Origin: DASQPR01 sp963836785
Lineage (GTDB): Bacteria; Actinomycetota; Actinomycetes; Mycobacteriales; Micromonosporaceae
DNA: 64,000 bases
Direction of reading: 5' to 3'
Assembly (NCBI GenBank): GCA_963836785.1
Contig: CAWIKW010000007.1
Location: 124,001-188,000 of the forward strand
The notes under the pieces were generated by a model. It saw only the letters and a program-made list of their open reading frames with translations, ran no database searches and had not been told where the DNA came from. This document shows positions 1-8,966 of the stretch, piece by piece. A program made the translations under genes and the position numbers. Position 1 is the stretch's first letter. The number at the start of each line of letters is the position of its first letter.

Positions 1-2
1 TC

Positions 3-239
3 GAGACCGAGTTCTTCGGCTCGTTCGGGTTCACCGCGATCGACGGTGCGCCGGTGCCGCACAAGGTCTTCGAGGAGCTGCTGCGCTCCTACGACGAAGG
101 TGTCGCCGAGTTCCTCGACCTGGAGCGGGTCAAGCCGAACACGCTCGGCAACACGCGCATGCTGCTGCATCTGGATCCCCGATCGCACTCGGATGCCCGG
201 TTGCACTCGGACGCCCGGTTGCACTCGGACACTCTGTGA
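3..239 (+). CDS. 3' end of an unrecognised protein (5' truncated by window edge)
   Basis: Open frame running in from the left edge; about 78 residues are visible. The readable part contains FFGSFGFTAIDG and ends in a hydrophilic tail SHSDAR-LHSDAR-LHSDTL encoded by three 18-bp tandem units (183-236). I do not recognise the family. In M. tuberculosis the gene before ppx2 is a DUF501 gene, but the visible residues do not look like DUF501. The stop overlaps the GTG start of the following Ppx gene (GTGA), so the two are probably translationally coupled. It could be any conserved enzyme C-terminus; the function is left open. Confidence 0.6.
   Translation, partial: ETEFFGSFGFTAIDGAPVPHKVFEELLRSYDEGVAEFLDLERVKPNTLGNTRMLLHLDPRSHSDARLHSDARLHSDTL
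183..236 (+). repeat. 18-bp in-frame tandem repeat, 3 copies
   Basis: Units at 183, 201 and 219 with core TTGCACTCGGACGCCCGG. The unit length is a multiple of three, so copy-number change keeps frame. It forms the extreme C-terminus of the upstream protein. Confidence 0.85.
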
Positions 240-1186
240 CGGCCAGCGTCCGCAAGAACCGGGTCGGCGCGATCGACTGCGGTACGAACTCGATCCGGTT
301 GCTGGTCGCCGACCTGCCCGCGCCCGAATCGCGGCCCGCGTCGCCGCTGACCGACGTCGTACGGAGGATGGAGATCGTGCGGCTCGGCGCCGGTGTGGAT
401 CGCACCGGTCGACTGGCGGCGGACGCGATCGAGCGCACCCGCGTGGTCTTGGCCGACTACGCCGAGCAGATCTCCGGCTTGGGTGTCGACCGGGTACGGA
501 TGGTGGCGACATCGGCGTCCCGCGACGCGGCCAACGCCGCCGACTTCACGGCGATGGTGCGCACGACCCTCGGTGTCGACCCCGAGGTCGTCTCCGGCGA
601 CGAGGAGGCACGCCTCTCGTTCGACGGCGCCGTACGGGGCATCCCGTCGAGCGAACCCGCGCCGTACCTGGTCGTCGACATCGGCGGCGGCTCGACCGAG
701 TTCGTCACGGGAACGCAGACCGTCGACCACGCGATCAGTATGGACATCGGCAGCGTACGGATGACGGAGCGGCATCTCGTCACCGATCCACCGACCAGCA
801 CCGAGATCGCGGCGGCCGAGCGCGACATCACGGCCGCCGTTCGGCTTGCGCTCGACGTGGTGCCCGGTCGGGACGCGAAGACCCTGGTCGGGCTGGCCGG
901 TTCGGTCACGACGGTGGCCGCGATCGCGTTGGGCCTCGAAACGTACGACCCGGGTCGAACCCACCATTCCCGGATCAGTGCCGCCGATGTCGCCCGCGTT
1001 ACCGACGATCTGCTCGTCGCAACGCGCGCGCAACGCTTGGCGATTCCGGTCATGCACCCCGGACGTGCCGACGTCATCGCCGCCGGCGCGCTGATCCTCC
1101 GTACGGTCATGACGGAAAGCGGTGCGACCGCGGTCGTCCCGAGTGAGCACGACATCCTCGACGGCATCGCCTGGTCGCTCGGCTAG
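236..1186 (+). CDS. Ppx/GppA family exopolyphosphatase (guanosine pentaphosphatase family)
   Basis: 316 residues, sugar kinase/Hsp70/actin-fold phosphatase. The N-terminal phosphate-1 motif is GAIDCGTNSIRLLVAD (about residues 9-24) and the second nucleotide/phosphate loop is DIGGGSTEF (about residues 147-155). There is no C-terminal HD domain, so this is the short actinobacterial Ppx type (family 300-345 aa) that hydrolyses short-chain polyphosphate and/or pppGpp in the cytoplasm. The GTG start at 236 overlaps the upstream TGA. It is followed by about 250 bp without a gene, so it likely ends its transcription unit. Which of polyphosphate or pppGpp is the main substrate cannot be told from sequence. 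Confidence 0.9.
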   Translation: MTASVRKNRVGAIDCGTNSIRLLVADLPAPESRPASPLTDVVRRMEIVRLGAGVDRTGRLAADAIERTRVVLADYAEQISGLGVDRVRMVATSASRDAANAADFTAMVRTTLGVDPEVVSGDEEARLSFDGAVRGIPSSEPAPYLVVDIGGGSTEFVTGTQTVDHAISMDIGSVRMTERHLVTDPPTSTEIAAAERDITAAVRLALDVVPGRDAKTLVGLAGSVTTVAAIALGLETYDPGRTHHSRISAADVARVTDDLLVATRAQRLAIPVMHPGRADVIAAGALILRTVMTESGATAVVPSEHDILDGIAWSLG

Positions 1187-1438
1187 GACGGCGCCACCGG
1201 ACCGATCCTGGCCGGCAACGGTTGCCGTTGCGCCACGGCCGATCGTGTCACAACGGCCTGACCTGGGGCGATGCGTGCTGCGACGTACAACACCGACATT
1301 GGGTATATCCCTGGCGGCGGTGCGCATGATTGGCTACCCGTCACAACCTCTCCACGGCGCGGTCACAAGCTTCGCCGGTAGGTCGTGCGCGAAGCGCGGG
1401 GTAGCCAGCCGACGACGTCTGACAACCAGGAGCCGGTC

Positions 1439-2122
1439 ATGGGTGAGATCGTCAGTTATCGCAGCAACGGTGGTTCGAGCGAGGGCTATCTGGCCCGCCC
1501 GGCCACCGGTGCCGGCCCCGGCGTGGTCGTCATCCAGGAGTGGTGGGGCCTGGTGCCGCACATCAAGTCCCTGGCCGACCGCTTCGCGAAGGCCGGATTC
1601 GTGGCGCTCGCGCCCGATCTCTACCACGGCGAGCAGGCCAGCGAGCCCGACGAAGCGGGCAAGCTCATGATGGGTCTCGCAATGGACCAGGCCGCGAAGG
1701 ACATCGCCGGCGCGGCCGACTATCTCACCAGCGTTGACGGAACGACCGGCCAGGTCGGCACGGTCGGGTTCTGCATGGGCGGCAGTCTTGCGCTGTGGTC
1801 GGCGACACTCTCGCCGACGATCGTGGCCACGGTTGGCTTCTATCCGCCCGTACCGTGGGAGCGGATGTCGCCGACCTGGTCCAACTACGCCGGCAAGGCC
1901 GCCCTCATCCACTGTTCGGAGCACGACGGGACGAGCGCGGCGCCCGGCATCAAGACCGCCGTCGAGGCGATCACCGAGGCCGGCGGCGAGTGCATCACGT
2001 ACGACTATCCGGGCACCGACCACGCGTTCTTCAACGACGACCGGCCGGAGGTCTACGACGGGTCGGCCGCGGCTACGGCGTGGGCCCGTACCCTCGAATT
2101 CCTCCGGAACCGGCTCGGGTGA
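1439..2122 (+). CDS. Dienelactone hydrolase family protein
   Basis: 227 residues from ATG 1439, preceded by AGGAG at 1428-1432. Alpha/beta hydrolase of the DLH family. The nucleophile motif is GFCMGGSLAL (Cys in G-x-C-x-G-G), the acid lies in CSEHDGTSAAPG and the catalytic His in DYPGTDHAFFND near the C-terminus. DLH enzymes hydrolyse carboxymethylene-butenolides in chlorocatechol degradation, but no catabolic genes are nearby, so the natural substrate is unknown. Cytoplasmic, no signal peptide. The stop overlaps the next GTG (GTGA), coupling it to the DNA glycosylase gene. Confidence 0.9.
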   Translation: MGEIVSYRSNGGSSEGYLARPATGAGPGVVVIQEWWGLVPHIKSLADRFAKAGFVALAPDLYHGEQASEPDEAGKLMMGLAMDQAAKDIAGAADYLTSVDGTTGQVGTVGFCMGGSLALWSATLSPTIVATVGFYPPVPWERMSPTWSNYAGKAALIHCSEHDGTSAAPGIKTAVEAITEAGGECITYDYPGTDHAFFNDDRPEVYDGSAAATAWARTLEFLRNRLG

Positions 2123-2904
2123 GCGCGCGGCCGGGCCGCACGCGCGACGGTGCCGGCGTGAGCCGCGTGGCGACCACCGCGGCCGAGGTCACGACGATCG
2201 CCGGCGAGTGTCACGAACTGACCGATCTGGACCATGCGGTGGCCGGCTGTCGTGCCTGCCCACGCCTTGTGTCGTGGCGCGAGGAGGTCGCGGCCACGAA
2301 GCGCGCCGCGTTTGCCGATCAGACCTATTGGGGCCGTCCGGTGCCGGGTTTCGGGCCGGCGGACGCACGGGTCGCCATCCTCGGACTCGCACCGGCCGCG
2401 CATGGCGGCAATCGAACCGGCCGCATCTTCACCGGCGACCGGTCCGGCGACGTGCTGTTCGCCGCCCTGTACCGAGCCGGGCTAGCCAATCAGCCGACGA
2501 GCGTCGCCGCGGATGACGGGCTGGTCCTGCACGACACGCGGATCGTGGCCGCGGTCCGGTGCGCACCGCCGGACAACAAGCCGACGCCGACCGAACGCGA
2601 CACCTGTGCACCGTTCCTGCACCGAGAGGTCGAAATGATCGCACCGACGCTGCGGGTTGTCGTCGCGTTGGGGGCATTCGCGTGGAATGCGTGGTGGCCG
2701 GCGTACGCCGCGGTTTATCGTGAACCGGCACCGCGACCGCGGCCAAGATTCGGTCACGGCGCCGTGTGGCACGGGTCGGCCGGTCGGCCCGTGTTACTAG
2801 GTTGTTACCACGTGAGCCAGCAGAACACCTTTACCGGTCGACTGACCGACAGCATGCTGGACGACGTACTAGCGCAGGCCGTCGCGCTCGTCAATGCCGG
2901 CTGA
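2119..2904 (+). CDS. udgB: Uracil-DNA glycosylase, family 5 (UdgB type)
   Basis: 261 residues from GTG 2119 (overlaps the DLH stop); a second in-frame GTG at 2158 is possible. Excises uracil and other deaminated bases from DNA. Iron-sulfur ligands are seen as GCRACPRL near the N-terminus and two further Cys in VRCAPP and DTCAPF mid-protein, the usual pattern of 4Fe-4S UDGs. Motif 1 is GLAPAAHGGNRTGRIFTGD (family 5 has no polar Asp/Asn activator at this site). The C-terminal motif is CYHVSQQNTFTGRLT, where families 4/5 normally read H-P-S-x-x-N. Mycobacterial UdgB is the closest known type. Confidence 0.9.
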   Translation: MSARPGRTRDGAGVSRVATTAAEVTTIAGECHELTDLDHAVAGCRACPRLVSWREEVAATKRAAFADQTYWGRPVPGFGPADARVAILGLAPAAHGGNRTGRIFTGDRSGDVLFAALYRAGLANQPTSVAADDGLVLHDTRIVAAVRCAPPDNKPTPTERDTCAPFLHREVEMIAPTLRVVVALGAFAWNAWWPAYAAVYREPAPRPRPRFGHGAVWHGSAGRPVLLGCYHVSQQNTFTGRLTDSMLDDVLAQAVALVNAG

Positions 2905-2932
2905 CGGCCGAGCTGAACAAACGGGGACCGAC

Positions 2933-3706
2933 GTGCGAAGCTACGCCGACGCCACGCGTCGCTGGGTACCGCTGGTCATCGTCGGCGGTCTGCTCGGCGT
3001 GGCCGCGATCGCCGCGTCGGTCGCGACCCCCGGCGTCCACAGCGTCCCGATTCCCCATGACTCGGCCGACGGCGCCGGCGGCGCAAGCCCCTCGGCCACC
3101 GCCCTGCCCAGCCTCGATGGCGGATCCGGTGGCTCGCGTCAGGTGTTCAGCGTCCCGGCCTGGGCCAGCTGGATCGGTGGACTGGCGGCGGCGGCGTTCG
3201 TGATCACGGTCGTCGCCGTACTGGTGTGGCACTTCATCCGCAACCACTGGCTCGATATCCGTCAGGTGGCGCGCGACGCCGACCGGTCGGGCGAGGCCAT
3301 GTCCGCGCGGCGCGAAGACGTCATCGCGGCGTTGGACGAAGGTATCGCCCGCCTGGCCGGTGATGGCGACGCACGGTCCGCGGTCATTGCCTGCTGGGTA
3401 CGTCTGGAAGAGGTGGCCCAGGCGGCCGGTACACCGCGCGCACCCTCCGATGCCCCGGCCGACCTGGTCTCGCGCCTGCTCGCGGCGCATCAGGTGAGCA
3501 CGGCCGCCCTGACCTCGCTGGCCGATCTCTACCGCGCCGCTCGCTACAGCACCACCGTCATCGACGACTCGATGCGCGGGCGGGCCCTCTCGGCGCTCAG
3601 CACGATCCGAGGCCAGCTCGAAGTCTCCGGACCGACGATCGGGACGTCCGGATTCCCGCTCCGCGACCCCTATTTCAGTGGGGCCGAGGACGGGTGGCGC
3701 CGATGA
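2933..3706 (+). CDS. DUF4129 domain membrane protein
   Basis: 257 residues from GTG 2933, which has GGGG at 2923-2926; an ATG at 2894 inside the udgB end lacks a Shine-Dalgarno. Two membrane segments are visible (WVPLVIVGGLLGVAAIAASV near the N-terminus, then WIGGLAAAAFVITVVAVLVW), followed by a cytoplasmic DUF4129 domain with the typical AVIACWVRLEEV ... DLYRAARYS pattern. DUF4129 proteins sit with MoxR and DUF58 genes and are thought to belong to a membrane assembly or stress module, sometimes fused to transglutaminase domains. First gene of the moxR operon; stop overlaps the next ATG. Confidence 0.85.
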   Translation: MRSYADATRRWVPLVIVGGLLGVAAIAASVATPGVHSVPIPHDSADGAGGASPSATALPSLDGGSGGSRQVFSVPAWASWIGGLAAAAFVITVVAVLVWHFIRNHWLDIRQVARDADRSGEAMSARREDVIAALDEGIARLAGDGDARSAVIACWVRLEEVAQAAGTPRAPSDAPADLVSRLLAAHQVSTAALTSLADLYRAARYSTTVIDDSMRGRALSALSTIRGQLEVSGPTIGTSGFPLRDPYFSGAEDGWRR

Positions 3707-4266
3707 CCCGCCTCGACGACCTGCTGAGTTACCAGGACAAGCCGCGTCACCGGCCACGGCGTCGGCCATCGGCTCGGTTGATCCGCACCTTGATCTTCTC
3801 CGTGCTGGCCTCGATCCTTCTCGACCTCGTGCTGCGAGCCAAGGGCGTCGGGGTGCCGTACGTCCTGATGCTGACCGTCTTCCTCGCTGGCGGCGCGATG
3901 ATCGAGCTGACCCGGCGACTGGCCCCGCCGCCGGTTCCCGAGACGTTGCGGGACACCCAGATGCCCCGGCCGCCCGATCGGCTGCCCGACTCGGACGGCG
4001 CGTTTCGGGCCGTTCGGCGGTGGGCGGCCCGGCTGGAGTGGAGCGACGACGACATCCGCCGGTTCGCCCACATCGTGCAGCCGGCGGTCGCCGGCATCGT
4101 CGACGAACGCCTAAGGCTTCGGCACGCGGTCATCCGGAGTACGGATCCCGGCCGGGCCGAGGAGTTGTGCGGTCGGGAGTTGTGGACTTTCATCACCGTG
4201 CCGGCGACCCGGCCGGTCAGCCCGAACGAATTGGCGACGGTTGTCGCGCAACTGGAGGCTTTGTGA
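3703..4266 (+). CDS. Small membrane protein of the MoxR operon
   Basis: 187 residues starting at ATG 3703 in an ATGA overlap with the DUF4129 gene. The N-terminus is basic (HRPRRRPSARLIR), followed by two hydrophobic segments (TLIFSVLASILLDLVL and VPYVLMLTVFLAGGAMI) and a soluble C-terminal domain of about 110 residues. I recognise no catalytic motif. Position between DUF4129 and moxR in a fully overlapping operon indicates a partner of the MoxR ATPase system. Stop overlaps the moxR GTG. Confidence 0.8.
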   Translation: MTRLDDLLSYQDKPRHRPRRRPSARLIRTLIFSVLASILLDLVLRAKGVGVPYVLMLTVFLAGGAMIELTRRLAPPPVPETLRDTQMPRPPDRLPDSDGAFRAVRRWAARLEWSDDDIRRFAHIVQPAVAGIVDERLRLRHAVIRSTDPGRAEELCGRELWTFITVPATRPVSPNELATVVAQLEAL

Positions 4267-5444
4267 ACGACGTGAGCGGCGTGACCGACACGGCCGACGT
4301 TCCCGACCGGTCCGAGCTGGATGGGCTCGACGTACCGATCATTCTGCCGCCGGAGGTCGGTCAGCTGGGCCAGGCGATTCTGGACGCGGTCGGCACGGTC
4401 GTCGTCGGCAACCGGGGCGCGCTCGAGCTGGTGCTCGCCGGGATCCTGGCCGGTGGCAACGTGCTGCTGGAGGACTTGCCGGGCCTCGGCAAGACATTGA
4501 CCGCGCGTTCGTTTGCCCAGGTCCTCGGCATCGGATTCCGGCGCGTCCAGTTCACCCCGGACCTGCTGCCGGCCGACGTCACCGGCTCGTTCCTGTACGA
4601 CCAACGAAATCACGACTTCGTGTTCCGGCCTGGACCGATCTTCACCAACCTGCTGCTGGCCGACGAGATCAATCGCACGCCACCGAAGACCCAGTCCGCG
4701 TTACTGGAAGCGATGCAGGAAAAGCAGGTCTCGGTCGAGGGCACCACGTACGTGCTCGCTCCGCCGTTCCACGTCCTGGCCACCGCGAACCCGATCGAGT
4801 ACGAGGGCACCTACCCGCTGCCGGAGGCGCAACTGGACCGGTTCCTGCTGCGCGTCTCGTTCGGTTATCCCAGCCATGCTGACGAGTGGACGGTGCTGCA
4901 GCGGCGGATCAGCCGTAGGCGGGAGGAGGCGCAGCTGACGCCGCTGGGCGACGCCGGCATGCTGCTCGGCATGCAGGCGGCGCTGGAGGACGTCACCGTC
5001 GAGGACTCGATCGGCCAATACATGGTCGACCTCACGGCCGCTACCCGCGAACACTCGCAGGTTCTCGTCGGTGCGTCCCCGCGAGGTTCACTGGCGCTGA
5101 TGCTGCTGTCACGGGCGAAGGCTGCGCTGGCCGGACGCGACTATGTCATCCCCGAAGACGTCAAGCAGGTGGCGAAGCCGGCCCTCGCGCATCGGATCAC
5201 CCTGAAGCCTGAGGTATGGCTGCGCCGCGTCGACCCGTCATCCGTCGTCGCCGACATCGTTTCCAAGACGCCGACCCCGACCAGCGGTGCTCTTCCTACC
5301 TATGCAACCGGGCCTTCCTATGCAACCGGGCCTTCCTATGCAACCGGGCCGTCGTACGCGACCGGGCCGTCGCAAGCGACCGGACCACGGCCATCGTCGA
5401 CCGCGCCGGCCGATCATGACCGCTACCGCCCGCCGCAGGGCTGA
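4263..5444 (+). CDS. moxR: MoxR family AAA+ ATPase
   Basis: 393 residues from GTG 4263, coupled to the previous stop. Walker A is LEDLPGLGKTLTARSFA, Walker B LLADEINRTPPKTQSALLEA, sensor 1 lies in LATANPIEYEGTYPLPEAQL with the arginine-finger region LDRFLLRV. MoxR ATPases act as chaperones that insert metals or assemble complexes together with VWA or DUF58 partners, and here DUF58 follows directly. The C-terminus carries a five-copy hexapeptide tail, consensus P-S-Y-A-T-G, encoded by 18-bp tandem repeats (5295-5384); this tail is outside the AAA+ core and probably disordered. Confidence 0.93.
   Translation: MNDVSGVTDTADVPDRSELDGLDVPIILPPEVGQLGQAILDAVGTVVVGNRGALELVLAGILAGGNVLLEDLPGLGKTLTARSFAQVLGIGFRRVQFTPDLLPADVTGSFLYDQRNHDFVFRPGPIFTNLLLADEINRTPPKTQSALLEAMQEKQVSVEGTTYVLAPPFHVLATANPIEYEGTYPLPEAQLDRFLLRVSFGYPSHADEWTVLQRRISRRREEAQLTPLGDAGMLLGMQAALEDVTVEDSIGQYMVDLTAATREHSQVLVGASPRGSLALMLLSRAKAALAGRDYVIPEDVKQVAKPALAHRITLKPEVWLRRVDPSSVVADIVSKTPTPTSGALPTYATGPSYATGPSYATGPSYATGPSQATGPRPSSTAPADHDRYRPPQG
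5295..5384 (+). repeat. 18-bp tandem repeat, 5 copies, in the moxR 3' end
   Basis: Units begin at 5295, 5313, 5331, 5349 and 5367; the middle copies read CCTTCCTATGCAACCGGG and the last two are drifted to CCGTCG.A.GCGACCGG. In phase with moxR. Being AT-richer (TATGCAA) than its surroundings, it stands out compositionally. Confidence 0.9.
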
Positions 5445-5448
5445 CGGC

Positions 5449-6939
5449 GTGGCGGATTTCGGCGGTTCTGGCCTTGTCCGGCGGTCGAGCGATTCGGGTC
5501 CGCCGGGCACGATTGCGCGCGGGTCGCTGCCGACGCGGAGTTCACGGCGACCCTTCGCGATCGATCTGCCGGACCGGGGGGCCGACCAACCGCCCGAGGT
5601 GGAAGTCACGTCCGGCTGGGTGCCAACTCGGGCGTTCGGTCGCATGGTGTTGCTCACCGGATTACTCCTGGTGCTGGCCGTGTTCCTGCGACGTCCCGAT
5701 CTCGTCGTGCTGGCCGCGCCGCTCGCGATCGGCGCCGCCCTCGGTCTGTGGCGGCGTCCGCAGGCGGCCCCGGACGTGCGGGTGACGACACCCACGCCGG
5801 CGGTGTCCGAGGGTGCCGATCTCAACGCGTCGATGACGATCACGAATCACGATCCGATCCGCTACGACCTGGTGGTCGCCCGGTTGCAGCACAGCCGCTG
5901 GCTGGAGGTCAAGCACACAGGTCGGCCGTACGCCACGGCCTTGGCGCCCGACGAGACGGTCGGCATCGATCTCGACGGCCACGCCTTGCGCTGGGGCCGG
6001 CACACGCTCGGACCGACCGTCGCGTACGCGGTGGCCGGCGACGGGCTGTTGATCAGTCCGGCCGGTGTGGCGCCGTACGCCGACATCCGGGCGTTTCCGA
6101 ACACCGACCCGTTCCAGGCGAACGACTCGATGCCCCGTGCCGCCGGCATGATCGGGTTCCATCGGTCCCGGCGTCCCGGCGAGGGCGGGGAACTCGCCGG
6201 GGTACGCCCGTTCAGCCCGGGTGACCGGCTGCGCCGCATCGATTGGCGGGTATCCCTGCGCACGCGCGAGCTGCACGTCGTGGCGACGTTGTCGGACCGG
6301 GACGCGGAGGTCACCATCCTGCTCGACCTGCTCCACGAGTCCGGGATGTCCGGCGGCGTACGGGGCAGCCGGTCGGTTCTGGACCTCACCGTACGGGCGG
6401 CGGCCGGTATCGCCGAGCACTACGTCACGCGCGGCGACCGCGTCGGACTGGTCGAATACGGCTGGCCGGGTCGCAAGCTGCGCGCGTCGTCCGGCCGGCG
6501 GCACTACCTCACTGTCCTGGAGTGGCTGCTCGATACGCGCCCGTCCCCGGATGGGCGCGAGCCCACTGTGTACACGTTCGGCGCGGCGCAGATCAAGACG
6601 AATGCGCTGACGATCGTGCTCACGCCACTGATCGATCCCCGCTCGGCGGGGCTGCTCGCCCGGCTGGCCCGGGGCGGCCGGTTCGTCGTCGCCGTCGACA
6701 CCATGCCGCCGGAGCAACTCGAGACGCTCGCGCGCGGCGGACGGCGGGGCGACTGGCTGCGCGACGGGCAGTACACGGCGATGGCCGCCCGATTGTGGCT
6801 GCTCGAGCGCTCCAACATCATCGCGGAGTTGCGGGAGCACGGCGTACCGGTGGTGGAGTGGGGCGGCGGCGGCAGCCTGGACGAGGTGCTCGGCCTGGTG
6901 GCACGGATGGCGTCCGGACCGATGACGATGCCGCGATGA
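5449..6939 (+). CDS. DUF58 domain protein (MoxR partner)
   Basis: About 496 residues from GTG 5449; an in-frame ATG at 5416 inside the moxR end is the alternative. Two membrane segments (MVLLTGLLLVLAVFL, VVLAAPLAIGAALGL) follow an Arg-rich cytoplasmic N-terminus, then a beta-rich external or linker domain, then the DUF58 signature GVRPFSPGDRLRRIDWRVSL and a VWA-like region beginning TILLDLLHES. DUF58 proteins are the usual client or adaptor of MoxR ATPases in envelope stress and chaperone modules. Four bases separate it from the moxR stop, and its own stop region overlaps the next ATG. Confidence 0.88.
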   Translation: MADFGGSGLVRRSSDSGPPGTIARGSLPTRSSRRPFAIDLPDRGADQPPEVEVTSGWVPTRAFGRMVLLTGLLLVLAVFLRRPDLVVLAAPLAIGAALGLWRRPQAAPDVRVTTPTPAVSEGADLNASMTITNHDPIRYDLVVARLQHSRWLEVKHTGRPYATALAPDETVGIDLDGHALRWGRHTLGPTVAYAVAGDGLLISPAGVAPYADIRAFPNTDPFQANDSMPRAAGMIGFHRSRRPGEGGELAGVRPFSPGDRLRRIDWRVSLRTRELHVVATLSDRDAEVTILLDLLHESGMSGGVRGSRSVLDLTVRAAAGIAEHYVTRGDRVGLVEYGWPGRKLRASSGRRHYLTVLEWLLDTRPSPDGREPTVYTFGAAQIKTNALTIVLTPLIDPRSAGLLARLARGGRFVVAVDTMPPEQLETLARGGRRGDWLRDGQYTAMAARLWLLERSNIIAELREHGVPVVEWGGGGSLDEVLGLVARMASGPMTMPR

Positions 6940-7520
6940 ACGCGTTCCTCGGCGCCCTCCGCGGCGGCATCGATATCCGCGTCGAGCGGGCGACCACGGT
7001 CATCGAACAAGCCACCGCCGGGCCGATCGTGTTACGCGCCGCGCTGGTGGTGGCCGCGCTGGCCGGGTTCGCGGTCACCTGGCCCACGCGTGACCTGCTC
7101 ACCACCGTGCTGGTGTTACCGATCGTGCTGGCGCTCGGCGTCGGGATGGCGCCGCGCAGCTTTGCTCCCACGGCGACGATCATCGCCATGGTGCTCGGCT
7201 ACCTGGTCAACATCGGCGGCGGCGGGTCGCCCGATGCCTGGCGTCCGATCACCGCCGCCGGGTTGATCTACATCGTGCACACCGGAGCGGCGTTCGCGGC
7301 CGTGCTGCCGTTCAACACCGTCGCCACGCCCGGGCTGTACCTGCCGTTCGTGATACGGACGGTGACCGTGATCGCGATCACCGTGGTCATCGGCTTCGCC
7401 ATCCTGGCCGTACCACGTCTCGTCGGCGACCATCGCCTGGTCAGCGCGGCCGTCGTCGGCATGGTGGCGATGGTGGGTGTTGCAGGTTACGTCGCTTACC
7501 TCGGTAGTAGGCGACGATGA
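6936..7520 (+). CDS. Integral membrane protein, end of the moxR operon
   Basis: 194 residues from ATG 6936, overlapping the DUF58 stop (ATGA). Five to six hydrophobic segments are visible (for example IVLRAALVVAALAGFAV, LLTTVLVLPIVLALGVGM, VTVIAITVVIGFAILAV, VSAAVVGMVAMVGVAGYVAYL). No enzymatic motif. By position it is a membrane component of the same MoxR-DUF58 module. I do not recognise a named family. Confidence 0.8.
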   Translation: MNAFLGALRGGIDIRVERATTVIEQATAGPIVLRAALVVAALAGFAVTWPTRDLLTTVLVLPIVLALGVGMAPRSFAPTATIIAMVLGYLVNIGGGGSPDAWRPITAAGLIYIVHTGAAFAAVLPFNTVATPGLYLPFVIRTVTVIAITVVIGFAILAVPRLVGDHRLVSAAVVGMVAMVGVAGYVAYLGSRRR

Positions 7521-7547
7521 GCCTGCGAACCGCGCCATGATTGCTGT

Positions 7548-8945
7548 GTGAGCCCTCAACGGATCCTGGTAGTCGGCGGCGGTCACGTCGGCCTCTACGC
7601 TGCGCTGCGCTTGTCGCGCAAGCTCGGGCGAAACGACGCCGAGGTCACCATCGTCGACCCGCAACCACACATGACCTATCAGCCCTTCCTGCCGGAAGCG
7701 GCGGCCGGGAACATTTCGCCGCGCCACTCGGTGGTACCGCTGCGACGCGAGCTCAAGAAGTGTCACGTGTTGTCCGGCGAGGTCACCAACATCAACCACG
7801 CCACGCGTACGGCGACGGTCATGCCGATCACCGGCCCGGCGCGAGATGTCCACTACGACCACATCGTTGTCGTGCCGGGCAGCGTCTCCCGGACCCTGCC
7901 GATCCCCGGACTGCGCGAGAACGCGGTCGGCTTCAAGACCATCGGTGAAGCGATCTACCTGCGCAACAAGGTGCTCGATCAGCTCGACGTCGCGGCGACG
8001 ACGGCCGACCCGGAGGTTCGGCGCCGTGCCCTCACGTTCGTGTTCGTCGGCGGCGGGTACGCCGGCATCGAGGCGCTCGCCGAGATGGAGGACATGGCAC
8101 GGGACGCGTTGCGCTACTACCCCGAACTCTCCGCGTCCGACATGCATTGGGTGCTGATCGAGGCGTCGAAGCGGATCCTGCCGGAGGTCGGAGCGGATCT
8201 GGGCGCCTACACGGTGGTCCAGCTCACCAAGCGCGGCATGGACCTACGCCTCGGCACGACCCTCGACTCGTGCGTGGACGGCATCGTCCGGCTCTCCGAC
8301 GGTGACAGCTTCGCCGCCGACACGATCGTCTGGACAGCCGGCGTGAAGGCGAGCCCGTTGCTGATTCACACCGACCTTCCACGTGACAGCAAAGGCCGCC
8401 TCACCTGCCTGCCGACGCTGCAGGTCGTCGACGATGCGGGCCGCGTCGTGCCGGGTGCGTGGAGCGCTGGGGACTGCGCTGCCGTGCCGGACCTGACGGC
8501 AACCGAGCCGGGCGTCATGTGTGCGCCGAACGCGCAGCATGCGGTACGGCAGGCGAAGGTGCTGGCGGACAACGTCGTCGCGGTGATCTTCGGACGGCAG
8601 GTACACCAGTACCGGCACAAGTACGCCGGCTCCGTCGCGAGCCTCGGCCTGCACAAGGGCGTCGCCCAGGTGTACGGCGTCAAACTCCGGGGATTCCCGG
8701 CCTGGGTCATGCACCGGACCTATCACGTGAGCCGCATCCCGAGCTGGAACCGGCGCCTGCGGGTGGTGGTGGACTGGACGCTCGCGTTGGTGCTCAAGCG
8801 CGAGGTGGTCTCGATGGGCGAGTTGCACGAGCCCCGCGAGCCGTTTACCGAGGTGACGCCGGAGACCAGGCCAGCGGCGGCGCCGGGCACCACGACATCG
8901 TCTCCGTCGGCGGCGTCCGATCCGTCCGTGACCCGGCGCGCGTAA
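7548..8945 (+). CDS. ndh: Type II NADH:quinone oxidoreductase-like FAD protein
   Basis: 465 residues from GTG 7548. N-terminal FAD-binding Rossmann motif RILVVGGGHVGLYAALRL, second dinucleotide (NADH) motif TFVFVGGGYAGIEALAEME at about residues 162-180, and the FAD loop WSAGDCAAVPD around residue 305. A quinone-reducing, non-proton-pumping dehydrogenase on the cytoplasmic membrane face; the C-terminal amphipathic region (SWNRRLRVVVDWTLALVLKR) probably anchors it. The last about 35 residues are a low-complexity P/T/S/A tail. Stands alone between the moxR operon and a tRNA. Confidence 0.9.
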   Translation: MSPQRILVVGGGHVGLYAALRLSRKLGRNDAEVTIVDPQPHMTYQPFLPEAAAGNISPRHSVVPLRRELKKCHVLSGEVTNINHATRTATVMPITGPARDVHYDHIVVVPGSVSRTLPIPGLRENAVGFKTIGEAIYLRNKVLDQLDVAATTADPEVRRRALTFVFVGGGYAGIEALAEMEDMARDALRYYPELSASDMHWVLIEASKRILPEVGADLGAYTVVQLTKRGMDLRLGTTLDSCVDGIVRLSDGDSFAADTIVWTAGVKASPLLIHTDLPRDSKGRLTCLPTLQVVDDAGRVVPGAWSAGDCAAVPDLTATEPGVMCAPNAQHAVRQAKVLADNVVAVIFGRQVHQYRHKYAGSVASLGLHKGVAQVYGVKLRGFPAWVMHRTYHVSRIPSWNRRLRVVVDWTLALVLKREVVSMGELHEPREPFTEVTPETRPAAAPGTTTSSPSAASDPSVTRRA

Positions 8946-8966
8946 CCGTCTACGGTGGTGCCATCA

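Noticed and set aside
46..1146. Long Arg-rich frame overlapping the ppx gene
   Set aside because: Shadow of the ppx coding frame; composition (R/G/D-rich, no domain) is that of an antisense or offset frame in GC-rich DNA.
1213..1227. CGGCAAC-G-GTTGCCG palindrome after ppx
   Set aside because: Only 7-bp arms with a one-base centre and no U-tract; too weak to call a terminator.
3678..4262. Upstream extension of the moxR frame
   Set aside because: It crosses the gene of the small membrane protein; MoxR homology begins only after GTG 4263.
5287..5448. PMQPGL repeat peptide as the N-terminus of DUF58
   Set aside because: It is the moxR tandem repeat read in another frame; no ribosome site, and DUF58 homology starts later.
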